A stretch of 64,000 nt of DNA, taken from assembly GCF_009846525.1 (NCBI RefSeq), contig NZ_CP024621.1, positions 1,054,001 through 1,118,000 of the forward strand, written 5' to 3'. The position numbers and the translations under genes are program-made. Below are positions 48,024 to 56,534 of this stretch, piece after piece; within the stretch, counting starts at the first letter, position 1, and each line of letters starts with the position of its first letter. The DNA comes from Halomonas meridiana. GTDB lineage: Bacteria > Pseudomonadota > Gammaproteobacteria > Pseudomonadales > Halomonadaceae. The notes under the pieces were generated by a model that was not told the origin of the DNA, searched no databases, and worked only from the letters and a program-made list of their open reading frames with translations.

Positions 48024-49502
48024 ATGACCGTTCGCACTCGCATAGCGCCTTCTCCCACAGGAGATCCGCACGTAGGCACTGCTTATATTGCGCTGTTTAA
48101 CCTCTGCTTTGCTCGTCAGCATGGCGGCCAGTTCATTCTGCGTATCGAAGATACCGACCGGGTGCGTTCCACGCCTGAATCCGAGCAGATGATTCTGGAT
48201 TCCCTGCGCTGGCTGGGGTTGGAGTGGGACGAGGGTCCCGATGTTGGCGGCCCCCATGGCCCTTACCGTCAAAGCGAGCGGGGTGATATTTACGCAGTGC
48301 ACGCTCAACAGCTGCTAGACGCCGGACATGCGTTCAAGTGCTACCGCACGAGTGAAGAGCTGGACGAGCTGCGGGAGTCGCGTAAAGAAGCGGGGCTTCA
48401 TCTTGCGCTGAAGCCCGCCGATCTGGCCCTAGAGGCCGCCGAGCAGGCGCGCCGTGAGCAGGAAGGCTGGCCGTACGTGATACGTATGAACGTGCCCAGC
48501 GAGGGCGTATGCGTCGTGAATGATATGCTGCGCGGCACCATCGAGGTGGATTGGGCGCAGGTCGATGCGCAAATCCTCATGAAGTCTGACGGCATGCCAA
48601 CCTATCACCTGGCTAACGTGGTAGATGACCACTTGATGGGCATTACCCACGTGCTGCGCGGTGAAGAGTGGATCAACTCAGCGCCGAAGCACCAACTGCT
48701 ATACGAGTACTTTGGCTGGGACATGCCGCAGCTGTGTCACATGCCGTTGCTGCGTAATCCGGATAAGTCCAAGCTCTCCAAGCGTAAAAACCCCACGTCG
48801 ATCAACTACTATCGCCGCATGGGCTTTTTACCTCAGGCCGTGACCAATTACCTGGGCCGTATGGGTTGGTCGATGCCCGATGAGCGTGAAAAATTCAGCC
48901 TGTCCGAGATGATGGCGGAATTCGATATTCAGCGTGTCTCACTCGGTGGGCCCGTGTTCGATCTGGAGAAGTTGACGTGGCTGAACGGCGTCTATATTCG
49001 GGAAGACTTGGATGACGACGCACTGCTGCAGGCGCTCCGTGAATGGGCGTTCAACGATGCGTACGTGAAGCAGATTTTGCCGCAAGTACGTCCCCGAGTA
49101 GAGACGCTTTCCCAGGTCGTTCCGCTAGCGGGGCACTTCTTCTCGGGCTTACCGGCGCTTAGCGAAGATGACTTCGAGAGTGTCAAGCTCGAGAACGAGG
49201 AGCTCGTCAAGCTCCTGCAGTTCCTGGTATGGCGCTTTGAAGCCGTGCCTGCATGGCATAAAGAGGCGCTATTGGCCGAGGTGAAAGCATTGGCGGAGCA
49301 CTTCGATCTCAAGATGAAGGCTTTTTTGGCACCGGTGTTCATCGCCATCACAGGAAGCACGTCTAGTACGTCGGTCATGGACGCGATGGCCATCCTGGGC
49401 TCCGACGTGACGCGTGCTCGGCTGCGCAACGCCATCGAGGTGCTTGGGGGCGTGTCCAAAAAGCAGGCGAAGCGCTTTGAAAAAGAGTATCGCGACCTGT
49501 AA
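48024..49502 (+). CDS. gltX: Glutamyl-tRNA synthetase
   Basis: 492 residues, class I synthetase charging tRNA-Glu. HIGH-like [18 protein letters not shown] (residues 8-25), Glu recognition RIEDTDR, and KMSKS-like SKLSKRK (about 252-258) are intact. The C-terminal anticodon-binding domain ends [16 protein letters not shown]-like ([18 protein letters not shown]). The gene lies 256 bases before a tRNA-Glu gene. Confidence 0.97.
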   Translation: MTVRTRIAPSPTGDPHVGTAYIALFNLCFARQHGGQFILRIEDTDRVRSTPESEQMILDSLRWLGLEWDEGPDVGGPHGPYRQSERGDIYAVHAQQLLDAGHAFKCYRTSEELDELRESRKEAGLHLALKPADLALEAAEQARREQEGWPYVIRMNVPSEGVCVVNDMLRGTIEVDWAQVDAQILMKSDGMPTYHLANVVDDHLMGITHVLRGEEWINSAPKHQLLYEYFGWDMPQLCHMPLLRNPDKSKLSKRKNPTSINYYRRMGFLPQAVTNYLGRMGWSMPDEREKFSLSEMMAEFDIQRVSLGGPVFDLEKLTWLNGVYIREDLDDDALLQALREWAFNDAYVKQILPQVRPRVETLSQVVPLAGHFFSGLPALSEDDFESVKLENEELVKLLQFLVWRFEAVPAWHKEALLAEVKALAEHFDLKMKAFLAPVFIAITGSTSSTSVMDAMAILGSDVTRARLRNAIEVLGGVSKKQAKRFEKEYRDL

Positions 49503-49632
49503 TTGACCATCTTCCCTGCACACGAGGAGCGCCACGTGACCCCTAGTGAGAAAGCGTGGCGTTTTCTTCGATAAATACGCTTGACGAAGATCAGGCGAAT
49601 CAGTAATATACGCTCCGTCTTCACGACATGTG

Positions 49633-49707
49633 GGGCCTTAGCTCAGCTGGGAGAGCGCAACACTGGCAGTGTTGAGGTCAGCGGTTCGATCCCGCTAGGC
49701 TCCACCA
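49633..49707 (+). tRNA. tRNA-Ala (GGC anticodon)
   Basis: GGGGCCT acceptor pairs with AGGCTCC before ACCA; D-arm AGCTCAGCTGGGAGAGC; anticodon stem CAACA/TGTTG with loop CTGGCAG (anticodon GGC); T-arm GGTTCGATCC. CCA is encoded. Confidence 0.97.
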
Positions 49708-49758
49708 ACATCAATTTCCATTGGTGTTGTTTTGTCCAAGATATCTCAGGTCAGATAC

Positions 49759-49834
49759 GTCCCATTCGTCTAGTGGTCTAGGACACCGCCCTTTCACGGC
49801 GGGAACAGGGGTTCGAACCCCCTATGGGACGCCA
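49759..49834 (+). tRNA. tRNA-Glu (TTC anticodon)
   Basis: GTCCCAT/ATGGGAC acceptor, anticodon stem CCGCC/GGCGG with loop CTTTCAC (anticodon TTC), T-loop GTTCGAAC and encoded CCA. It is 51 bases after tRNA-Ala, so likely in one transcript. Confidence 0.97.
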
Positions 49835-50209
49835 CCTCGTTTATCTGCTTCTTCAAAACAGCCTAATTCGCAAATAGCAATGAGTCTTCTCACTTGCCTT
49901 TTTTGCATTCCCGCCGTTTAGAACTTGCGTCCATTTCACGCGTTTTTTGTCAATATTGTGCTTGACTTGTCCACTTTTGCGTCTCGATGAAACGGGTTGT
50001 GCACAACCGCATAAATATGACGCAAAAAATCAGCGATTTACCTTAAACCCTTTTAAATCAGTAACTTATGTTAGGTCAAAAAATAACCAATTTAAGGCTG
50101 GGTCACTGTTCATGGCGATTGTGGGACGTTTTCTAGTGGTTGTGAACAGGGTTATCCACAGATAGTGTGGAAAACCCTGTCCAGATTGGCAGTGCCCGAA
50201 AGTCAAGCG
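49835..50209. other. AT-rich intergenic region with DnaA-box-like sites and a hairpin
   Basis: No gene is supported in 375 bases. Seen are a perfect 14-bp palindrome GGTTGTGCACAACC (49995-50008), a long AT-rich stretch (about 50020-50095), a consensus DnaA box TTATCCACA (50152-50160), and a hairpin ACAGGGTT-a-TCCACA / TGTGGA-a-AACCCTGT (50146-50180) that includes it. The hairpin lies after the leftward dehydrogenase gene and may be its terminator, though no T tract follows. Confidence 0.55.
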
Positions 50210-51091
50210 TTATTCTGGCTTGCGCAGCCGTTTTAACAGCGAGGACGTGTCCCAGCGGCCACCGTCCATACGCTGTATGTCCGCATAGAATTGGTCGACC
50301 AGGGCGGTGACGGGGAGAGTGGCGTTCAGTCGTCGCGCCTGCTCTAGGCAAATGCCCAAATCCTTGCGCATCCAGTCCACCGCGAAGCCATGGTTGTACT
50401 CGTTGGCGATCATGGTGGTGTGGCGGTTCTCCATTTGCCAAGAGCCAGCGGCGCCTTTAGAGATGACGTCGATCACCTGGTGCTGATCAAGGCCGGCCTG
50501 TTCGGCAAAGTGCAGGCCTTCCGCCAAGCCTTGTACCAGTCCAGCGATACAGATCTGGTTCACCATTTTCGTGAGCTGACCGCTACTGGCAGGACCCATG
50601 AGCGTCACGGCACGTGCATAGTGGTTCAGGAGGGGGGCGACCGCATCGAAGTGAGCCTGCTCGCCACCGCACATGATGGTCAGGGCGCCGTTTTCCGCCC
50701 CTTGCTGCCCGCCTGAGACAGGGGCGTCGATGAATGCTACGCCGCGCTCCCGGCACGCAGCCTCTAGCTCCAGCGCTAAATCTGCTGATGCGGTGGTGTG
50801 ATCGACCAGGTAGCTTCCGCTGTCCATGGTGCTCAGGGCGCCGTCGCTGCCGGTAGTCACTTGGCGCACGTCGTCGTCGTTGCCCACGCAGACCAGCACT
50901 AGGTCGGCCCCTTTGGCGGCCTCGGCAGGCGTCGCGTGGGCTGTGCCTCCGAATGCGTTGGCCCATGCCTCCGCTTTGCTGGCGGTGCGGTTATAAACCC
51001 GTGTGGTGAGACCTTGCTTGGCGAGGTGGCCCGCCATGGGGTAGCCCATGACGCCAAGACCGATAAACGCAACGGTTTTGATAGATCGCAT
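50210..51091 (-). CDS. NAD(P)-dependent beta-hydroxyacid dehydrogenase (3-hydroxyisobutyrate dehydrogenase family)
   Basis: 293 residues from the ATG at 51091 (AAAGGTG upstream; a frame to 51130 lies in a terminator). Rossmann motif GLGVMGYPMAGHLA (about 11-24), substrate motif DAPVSGGQQGAENGALTIMC and catalytic Lys in SSGQLTKMVNQICIAG, about residue 171. The family includes 3-hydroxyisobutyrate, tartronate-semialdehyde and related oxidoreductases; substrate is open. Reads the same way as gltA but behind its terminator. Confidence 0.92.
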   Translation of the reverse strand: MRSIKTVAFIGLGVMGYPMAGHLAKQGLTTRVYNRTASKAEAWANAFGGTAHATPAEAAKGADLVLVCVGNDDDVRQVTTGSDGALSTMDSGSYLVDHTTASADLALELEAACRERGVAFIDAPVSGGQQGAENGALTIMCGGEQAHFDAVAPLLNHYARAVTLMGPASSGQLTKMVNQICIAGLVQGLAEGLHFAEQAGLDQHQVIDVISKGAAGSWQMENRHTTMIANEYNHGFAVDWMRKDLGICLEQARRLNATLPVTALVDQFYADIQRMDGGRWDTSSLLKRLRKPE

Positions 51092-51129
51092 AAAACACCT
51101 TTGTTGTTGGTAGAAGGTACGAGCAAACA

Positions 51130-51153
51130 AAAGGCCACCCTTGGGTGGCCTTT
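51130..51153 (-). terminator. Terminator of gltA
   Basis: AAAGGCCACCC / GGGTGGCCTTT, 11-bp stem with a very short loop, 38 bases after the gltA stop on the minus strand. Confidence 0.88.
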
Positions 51154-51190
51154 GTCATCCTATGCGTGCATTAGCGCGTTAGCCGCCAAA

Positions 51191-52477
51191 TCACTTGCTA
51201 GGATAGTCACGTTTTTCGTGACCGACGTACAGCTGGCGCGGGCGGCCGATTTTGTAGCTTTCACTGAGCATTTCGTGCCAGTGAGAGATCCAGCCAATGG
51301 TGCGCGACACCGCAAAGATTACGGTAAACATGTTGGTCGGGATGCCCATGGCTTTCAGGATGATGCCCGAGTAGAAATCGACGTTCGGGTACAGTTTACG
51401 TTCGATGAAGTACTCATCCTCGAGCGCGATCTGCTCCAGACGCTTGGCGATTTTGAGCTGCGGATCGTCGGCCATGCCGAGTTCGGCCAGCACTTCATCA
51501 CAGGTCTCTTTCATCACTTTGGCACGCGGATCGAAGTTACGATACACGCGGTGACCAAAGCCCATCAGCTTGAACGGGTCGTTCTTGTCTTTCGCTTTGT
51601 CGACGAAGCGCTGAATGTTCTCTTCTGAGTCGTCGCCGATCTCGTCGAGCATGTTCAGCACGGCCTCGTTCGCGCCGCCGTGGGCCGGACCCCACAGGGC
51701 GGCGATACCCGCGCTGATGCAGGCAAACGGGTTAGCGCCGGTGGAGCCCGCCAAACGAACGGTCGAAGTCGAAGCGTTTTGTTCGTGGTCCGCATGCAGC
51801 ATAAAGATGCGGTCCATGGCTTTCGCGTAGACCGGGTTGATTTTGTACTCTTCGCACGGATTGCTGAACATCATGTAGAGGAAGTTCTCTGCATAGCTCA
51901 GATCGTTACGCGGGTAGTTGAACGGCTGACCCACGTTGTACTTGTGCGACATGGCCGCCAGGGTCGGCATCTTGGCGATCAGGCGGATAGCGCTGATGAC
52001 CCGGTCTTCTTCTTGAGTGATGTCCATGTGGTCATGGTAGAAGGCCGCTAGGCCGCCTACGACACCACACAGAATCGACATCGGGTGCGCGTCGCGGCGG
52101 AACCCTTTGAAGAAGTTGTTGATCTGATCATGCACCATGGTGTGATTGCGAATGCGCGATTCGAAATCAGCGTACTGCTCGTCGTTGGGGAGTTCGCCAA
52201 ACAGCAGGGTGTAACAAACTTCTACAAAGTTCGACTCTTTCGCCAGTTGATCAATGGGGTAACCGCGGTGCAGCAGTACGCCCTTGCCGCCATCAATATA
52301 GGTGATTGCGGACTGGCAGGAAGAAGTGGCCATAAAGCCGGGGTCGTAGGTAAACAGGCCTTCAGCACCTAGGCCGCGCACGTCGATGACGTCGGGGCCA
52401 AGTGTGCCGGAATACATGGGCAGCTCGATCGTTTTATCAAGACCGTCTACCGTCAATGTCGCTTTCCTGTCAGCCAT
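51191..52477 (-). CDS. gltA: Citrate synthase (type II, hexameric)
   Basis: 428 residues. Condenses acetyl-CoA and oxaloacetate. The catalytic regions are seen: [35 protein letters not shown] with His, and [14 protein letters not shown] with His and the downstream Asp. The N-terminal 50-residue beta domain ([19 protein letters not shown]) is the mark of type II Gram-negative enzymes that are inhibited by NADH. Divergent from sdhCDAB across 476 bases, the same layout as in E. coli. Confidence 0.97.
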   Translation of the reverse strand: MADRKATLTVDGLDKTIELPMYSGTLGPDVIDVRGLGAEGLFTYDPGFMATSSCQSAITYIDGGKGVLLHRGYPIDQLAKESNFVEVCYTLLFGELPNDEQYADFESRIRNHTMVHDQINNFFKGFRRDAHPMSILCGVVGGLAAFYHDHMDITQEEDRVISAIRLIAKMPTLAAMSHKYNVGQPFNYPRNDLSYAENFLYMMFSNPCEEYKINPVYAKAMDRIFMLHADHEQNASTSTVRLAGSTGANPFACISAGIAALWGPAHGGANEAVLNMLDEIGDDSEENIQRFVDKAKDKNDPFKLMGFGHRVYRNFDPRAKVMKETCDEVLAELGMADDPQLKIAKRLEQIALEDEYFIERKLYPNVDFYSGIILKAMGIPTNMFTVIFAVSRTIGWISHWHEMLSESYKIGRPRQLYVGHEKRDYPSK

Positions 52478-52953
52478 GCTGGCCTCCTTTCGAATTCGGT
52501 TTGGGACGTAAAGTCGTTGTTTCGCATACCGCGCCGGCGAAAAGGCTTGCCCACTATAGAAGTGTGCGACATTTTGTCAATTAGCCTAAGCGCTAGTAAC
52601 GCTTGTACAGACATTGTTGTTTTGAACAATTATTGTATATGATGAATAGGGTGTTCATAGTAGCGAAGTGCCAGAGGATTGACGATACGTTAACAGGCTT
52701 ATCAAACCATCAATCTGCTGTCACTATAACCATGCTGCATCGCAAAATCGACTCGGGTAGGCGGCATTTTTCTTGCACCATGGTCGAGTTAAGCCTGAGA
52801 TCGGTTTGTCAGCAGGGGCTAAGGTTCTTATAATCCACGGCGCGCGACCGGCAGGTAGGTGGTCGTGCCCGACTTGGCAACGGCCGAGCCCCTTCCAGCA
52901 ACCACTGCCCGCTCGGGCTATGCCCGACCTGTCGCAGAGCGGGCCAAGAGAGT
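52478..52953. promoter_or_regulatory. Divergent gltA-sdh promoter region
   Basis: 476 bases without a supported gene. An operator-like dyad ATTGTT-N6-AACAAT (52613-52630) precedes TATATGAT (about 52635-52643), a possible rightward -10. A GC-rich part (52840-52940) precedes sdhC. The spacing would allow a long untranslated leader to sdhC, as known in E. coli. Regulators cannot be named from this sequence. Confidence 0.55.
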
Positions 52954-53343
52954 GTGTATAACGCCGTGAATAGCAAACGACCCGTAAACCTAGACCTAAC
53001 CACGATACATTTCCCACTACCGGCGCTAACGTCGATTACACACCGTATCACGGGTGTCATCCTGTTCGTTGGCCTGATCTTCGCTTTTTGGGCGTTGGGT
53101 AAATCCCTGTCATCTCCGGCTGGCTTCGACGCTGTCAGCAGCGCCTTGGCTAACAATTTCTTCGCCAAGTTCGTTGCGTGGGGGCTGCTGTCTGCCTTGG
53201 CGTTCCACTTCGTCGCGGGCATCAAGCACCTGCTGATGGATGCCAACATTGGCGTGACATTAGAAGGTGGCGTGAAAAAAGCACAGGCGACCGTCGTAGT
53301 AAGCGCAGTTCTGATCATTCTGGCAGGAGTTTGGGTATGGTAA
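52954..53343 (+). CDS. sdhC: Succinate dehydrogenase cytochrome b556 subunit
   Basis: 129 residues with three membrane helices (about 30-52, 68-90, 108-128), the haem-ligand region (HRITGVILFVGL; AFHFVAGIKHLLMD with His). Anchor of complex II. Two GTG starts are possible: 52954, or 52966 giving VNSKRPVNLDL, which fits the family start better; AAGAGAG lies before both. Overlaps sdhD by seven bases. Confidence 0.93.
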   Translation: MYNAVNSKRPVNLDLTTIHFPLPALTSITHRITGVILFVGLIFAFWALGKSLSSPAGFDAVSSALANNFFAKFVAWGLLSALAFHFVAGIKHLLMDANIGVTLEGGVKKAQATVVVSAVLIILAGVWVW

Positions 53344-53684
53344 CCAACATCACAAGTTTTGGGCGCAGCGGGCTGTCTGACTGGCTAATGCAGCGTGTTT
53401 CTGCGGTCGTTCTGGCCCTTTACACCGTTTTCGTGGTCGCCTACCTGCTGCTCAATCCGAATCTGGATTACTACACCTGGAGCGGTCTGTTCGAGCAAAC
53501 CTGGATGCGCATTTTCTCGCTGCTGGCGTTTATCTCGATCGCCGCGCACGCCTGGATCGGTTTGTGGACAGTCACCACCGATTACCTCAAGTCCACTCGC
53601 CTGCGCGTGGGTGCCCAGACGCTGATCATTCTGGCCATCTTCGTGTACCTGGTGTGGGGCATTCAAATTCTGTGGGGAGCTTGA
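53337..53684 (+). CDS. sdhD: Succinate dehydrogenase membrane anchor subunit
   Basis: 115 residues starting MVTNITSFGRSGLSDWLMQR, three helices; RVSAVVLALYTVFVVAYLLL and AAHAWIGLWTVTTDYLK hold the quinone-site and haem-ligand residues. The start overlaps the sdhC end. Three bases precede the sdhA ATG. Confidence 0.94.
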   Translation: MVTNITSFGRSGLSDWLMQRVSAVVLALYTVFVVAYLLLNPNLDYYTWSGLFEQTWMRIFSLLAFISIAAHAWIGLWTVTTDYLKSTRLRVGAQTLIILAIFVYLVWGIQILWGA

Positions 53685-53687
53685 TAC

Positions 53688-55463
53688 ATGTCTAACCTTC
53701 GTAGCCTGACATTCGACGCCATTATCATCGGTGGCGGTGGCTCTGGCCTGCGTGCTGCGCTTGAACTGGCGAAATCCGGTAAGAAGACAGCCGTTCTGTC
53801 CAAAGTGTTCCCGACACGCTCTCACACGGTTTCCGCTCAAGGCGGCATCACTTGTGCCATCGCGTCTGCCGACCCGAACGACGACTGGCGCTGGCACATG
53901 TACGACACGGTCAAAGGCGGCGACTATATTGCTGACCAAGACGCCGCAGAATACATGTGTTCCGAAGGCCCCAAAGCGGTCTTCGAACTGGAGCACATGG
54001 GCCTACCGTTCTCGCGTTTCGATAACGGCCGTATCTACCAGCGCCCGTTTGGCGGTCAGTCGAAAAACTTTGGCGAAGGCGGCCAGGCGGCTCGCACCTG
54101 TGCGGCAGCCGACCGTACCGGCCATGCGCTGCTGCATACTCTGTACCAGAACAACCTCAAGAACAACACCACCTTCTTGAACGAGTGGTACGCGGTTGAC
54201 CTGGTCAAGAACGCCAGTGGTGATGTAGTAGGCTGTATCGCCATGTGCATCGAAACCGGTGAAGTGGTGCACGTCAAATCGAAAGCCACGGTTCTGGCCA
54301 CTGGCGGTGCGGGCCGTATTTACGCTTCTACCACCAACGCTCTGATCAATACCGGTGACGGCATTGGTATGGCGCTGCGCGCTGGCTTCCCGATGCAGGA
54401 CATGGAAATGTGGCAGTTCCACCCGACCGGTATTTACGGTGCGGGCACCCTGGTGACCGAAGGTTGCCGTGGTGAAGGCGGCTACCTGATCAATAAAGAC
54501 GGCGAGCGTTTCATGGAGCGCTATGCGCCCAACGCCAAAGACTTGGCAGGTCGTGACGTCGTGGCACGCTCCATGGTCATGGAAATCCTCGAAGGCCGCG
54601 GTTGTGGCGAGAAGGGCGACCACGTCTTCTTGAAACTCGATCACCTGGGTGAAGAAGTTCTTGGCAAGCGTCTGCCGGGTATCGTAGAGCTGTCTAAAAC
54701 CTTCGCTCACGTCGATCCGGCGAAAGACCCGATTCCGGTCGTGCCGACCTGCCACTATATGATGGGCGGTATTCCGACCAACATCCATGGCCAGGCCATC
54801 ACCCAAGACGACGACGGCAACGATCGTATCGTCAACGGCCTGTTCGCTTGTGGTGAAGCGGCGTGTGTATCCGTTCACGGTGCTAACCGCCTGGGCGGTA
54901 ACTCACTGCTTGACCTGGTGGTGTTCGGCCGTGCGGCGGGTATGTTCATCGAAGGCGCGCTGAACGAAGGTATCGAATACCTCGACGCTTCCGAGTCTGA
55001 CATCGAGTTCGCAATGAAGCGCATCACGCGCTGGAACGAATCCGAAGAGGGTGGCGAAAGCATTCCGGCGCTGAAAGCCGAGCTGCAAGACATCATGCAG
55101 AACTCTTTCGGTGTATTCCGTGAAGAGAAAAACATGCAAGAAGGTGTCAAAAAGCTGGCGGACCTGCGTGGCCGCATTGCCAATGCGCACCTGCCGGACA
55201 AATCCAACGCGTTCAACACGGCTCGTGTCGAAGCGCTGGAGCTGGACAACCTGATGGAAGTGGCAGAAGCAACGGCGATTGCTGCCCTCGAGCGTAAAGA
55301 GAGCCGTGGTGCCCACTCGCGCTACGACTACCCTGACCGTGATGATGTTAACTGGCTGAAACACTCGCTCTACTTCCCAGCCAGCAAAGAGCTGAAGAAG
55401 CGCGACGTCAACTTCAAGCCGAAAACCGTCGATACGTTCGAGCCCAAGGTTCGTACCTACTAA
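53688..55463 (+). CDS. sdhA: Succinate dehydrogenase flavoprotein subunit
   Basis: 591 residues. FAD-binding [15 protein letters not shown], covalent-FAD His in [10 protein letters not shown] (about residue 45), active-site [20 protein letters not shown] and [16 protein letters not shown]. Oxidises succinate to fumarate. Codon use is highly biased towards C-ending codons, as for strongly expressed genes. Confidence 0.97.
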   Translation: MSNLRSLTFDAIIIGGGGSGLRAALELAKSGKKTAVLSKVFPTRSHTVSAQGGITCAIASADPNDDWRWHMYDTVKGGDYIADQDAAEYMCSEGPKAVFELEHMGLPFSRFDNGRIYQRPFGGQSKNFGEGGQAARTCAAADRTGHALLHTLYQNNLKNNTTFLNEWYAVDLVKNASGDVVGCIAMCIETGEVVHVKSKATVLATGGAGRIYASTTNALINTGDGIGMALRAGFPMQDMEMWQFHPTGIYGAGTLVTEGCRGEGGYLINKDGERFMERYAPNAKDLAGRDVVARSMVMEILEGRGCGEKGDHVFLKLDHLGEEVLGKRLPGIVELSKTFAHVDPAKDPIPVVPTCHYMMGGIPTNIHGQAITQDDDGNDRIVNGLFACGEAACVSVHGANRLGGNSLLDLVVFGRAAGMFIEGALNEGIEYLDASESDIEFAMKRITRWNESEEGGESIPALKAELQDIMQNSFGVFREEKNMQEGVKKLADLRGRIANAHLPDKSNAFNTARVEALELDNLMEVAEATAIAALERKESRGAHSRYDYPDRDDVNWLKHSLYFPASKELKKRDVNFKPKTVDTFEPKVRTY

Positions 55464-55490
55464 TCTCCGCACCGACGAGAGGGAGTCACC

Positions 55491-56201
55491 ATGTCCAATC
55501 TTCAGGTATCCGTATACCGCTACAATCCGGAAACCGACTCCGCACCTTATATGCAGGAGTTTCAGGTCGATACCAAAGGCCGCGATCTGATGGTGCTGGA
55601 TGTTCTGCACTTGATGAAAGAGCAAGACAGCGGTCTGGCCTATCGCCGTAGCTGCCGTGAAGGCGTGTGCGGTTCCGATGGCATGAACATGAACGGCAAA
55701 AATGGCTTGGCGTGCATCACGCCGCTGTCAGACGTTGTGAAAAACAACAAGCTGACACTCCGCCCGCTGCCTGGCCTTCCGGTCATCCGCGATATGGTGG
55801 TCGATATGGGGCTGTTCTATAAGCAGTACGAGCGTATTCAGCCGTACCTGCAGAACGACACCCCGGCACCGGCCATCGAGCGCCTGCAGTCGCCGGAAGA
55901 GCGCGACAAGCTCGACGGCCTGTACGAGTGTATTCTCTGCGCGTGCTGCTCCACGTCGTGTCCGTCGTTCTGGTGGAATCCGGACAAGTTCGTAGGCCCA
56001 GCGGGTCTGCTGCAGTCCTACCGCTTCCTGGCCGACAGCCGCGATACTGCAACCCGTGAGCGCCTGACCAGCCTGGAAGATCCGTTCTCGGTCTTCCGCT
56101 GCCGTGGCATCATGAACTGCGTCGCCGTGTGTCCGAAAGGGCTCAACCCGACCCGTGCGATTGGTAAAATTCGTGAAATGTTGCTCGCGGACGCCACGTA
56201 A
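55491..56201 (+). CDS. sdhB: Succinate dehydrogenase iron-sulfur subunit
   Basis: 236 residues with the three cluster sites: [2Fe-2S] SCREGVCGSDGMNMNG...ACIT, [4Fe-4S] CILCACCSTSCPSFW, and [3Fe-4S] CRGIMNCVAVCPKGLNP. Carries electrons from SdhA to quinone. GAGGGAGT lies before the ATG. Confidence 0.97.
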   Translation: MSNLQVSVYRYNPETDSAPYMQEFQVDTKGRDLMVLDVLHLMKEQDSGLAYRRSCREGVCGSDGMNMNGKNGLACITPLSDVVKNNKLTLRPLPGLPVIRDMVVDMGLFYKQYERIQPYLQNDTPAPAIERLQSPEERDKLDGLYECILCACCSTSCPSFWWNPDKFVGPAGLLQSYRFLADSRDTATRERLTSLEDPFSVFRCRGIMNCVAVCPKGLNPTRAIGKIREMLLADAT

Positions 56202-56293
56202 CTACTTAATCCTATGAATAAAAAGCGTCTGCCACGTAAGTTGCAGCATAAAGCTACTTAAATCGTAGCGCTTCGCTTGTTATCATAGGGGCT

Positions 56294-56364
56294 GTCACGG
56301 TGCGGCGACGCGTCGCACCGTGACCAGTCAAGTTTAAAAGCCGGTGCTTTAAGTACCGGCTTTT
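56294..56364 (+). terminator. Two hairpins between sdhB and sucA
   Basis: First GTCACGGTGCG / CGCACCGTGAC (about 56294-56324), then AAAAGCCGGT / ACCGGCTTTT (about 56336-56364) ending in TTTT. The second is a good rho-independent terminator, so sucA likely has its own promoter or is reached by read-through. Confidence 0.75.
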
Positions 56365-56534
56365 GAGCATGAACTGAGTGAGAAACGCGTCGCAAATACG
56401 TGTATGAACAAGGGCTTCCGGCCTTCGGTCGGCGCCGCCGGCAAACGTCCCGCCCCGCCGGCAGGGCAATAGCGATGTCGTTGCGCGCATGCAGCGATGC
56501 CGATACCACCCCATCAGTGCAGGGTGACCGAGAG

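Noticed and set aside
49835-50209. Chromosomal replication origin
   Set aside because: Only one consensus DnaA box, no dnaA/dnaN/gidA neighbours; reported only as a possible DnaA-binding locus.
56400-56534. N-terminal 45-residue extension of SucA
   Set aside because: It starts right after a terminator hairpin, is Arg/Ala-rich without family similarity, and the standard MQQGIMELMWRSS start has its own ribosome site.
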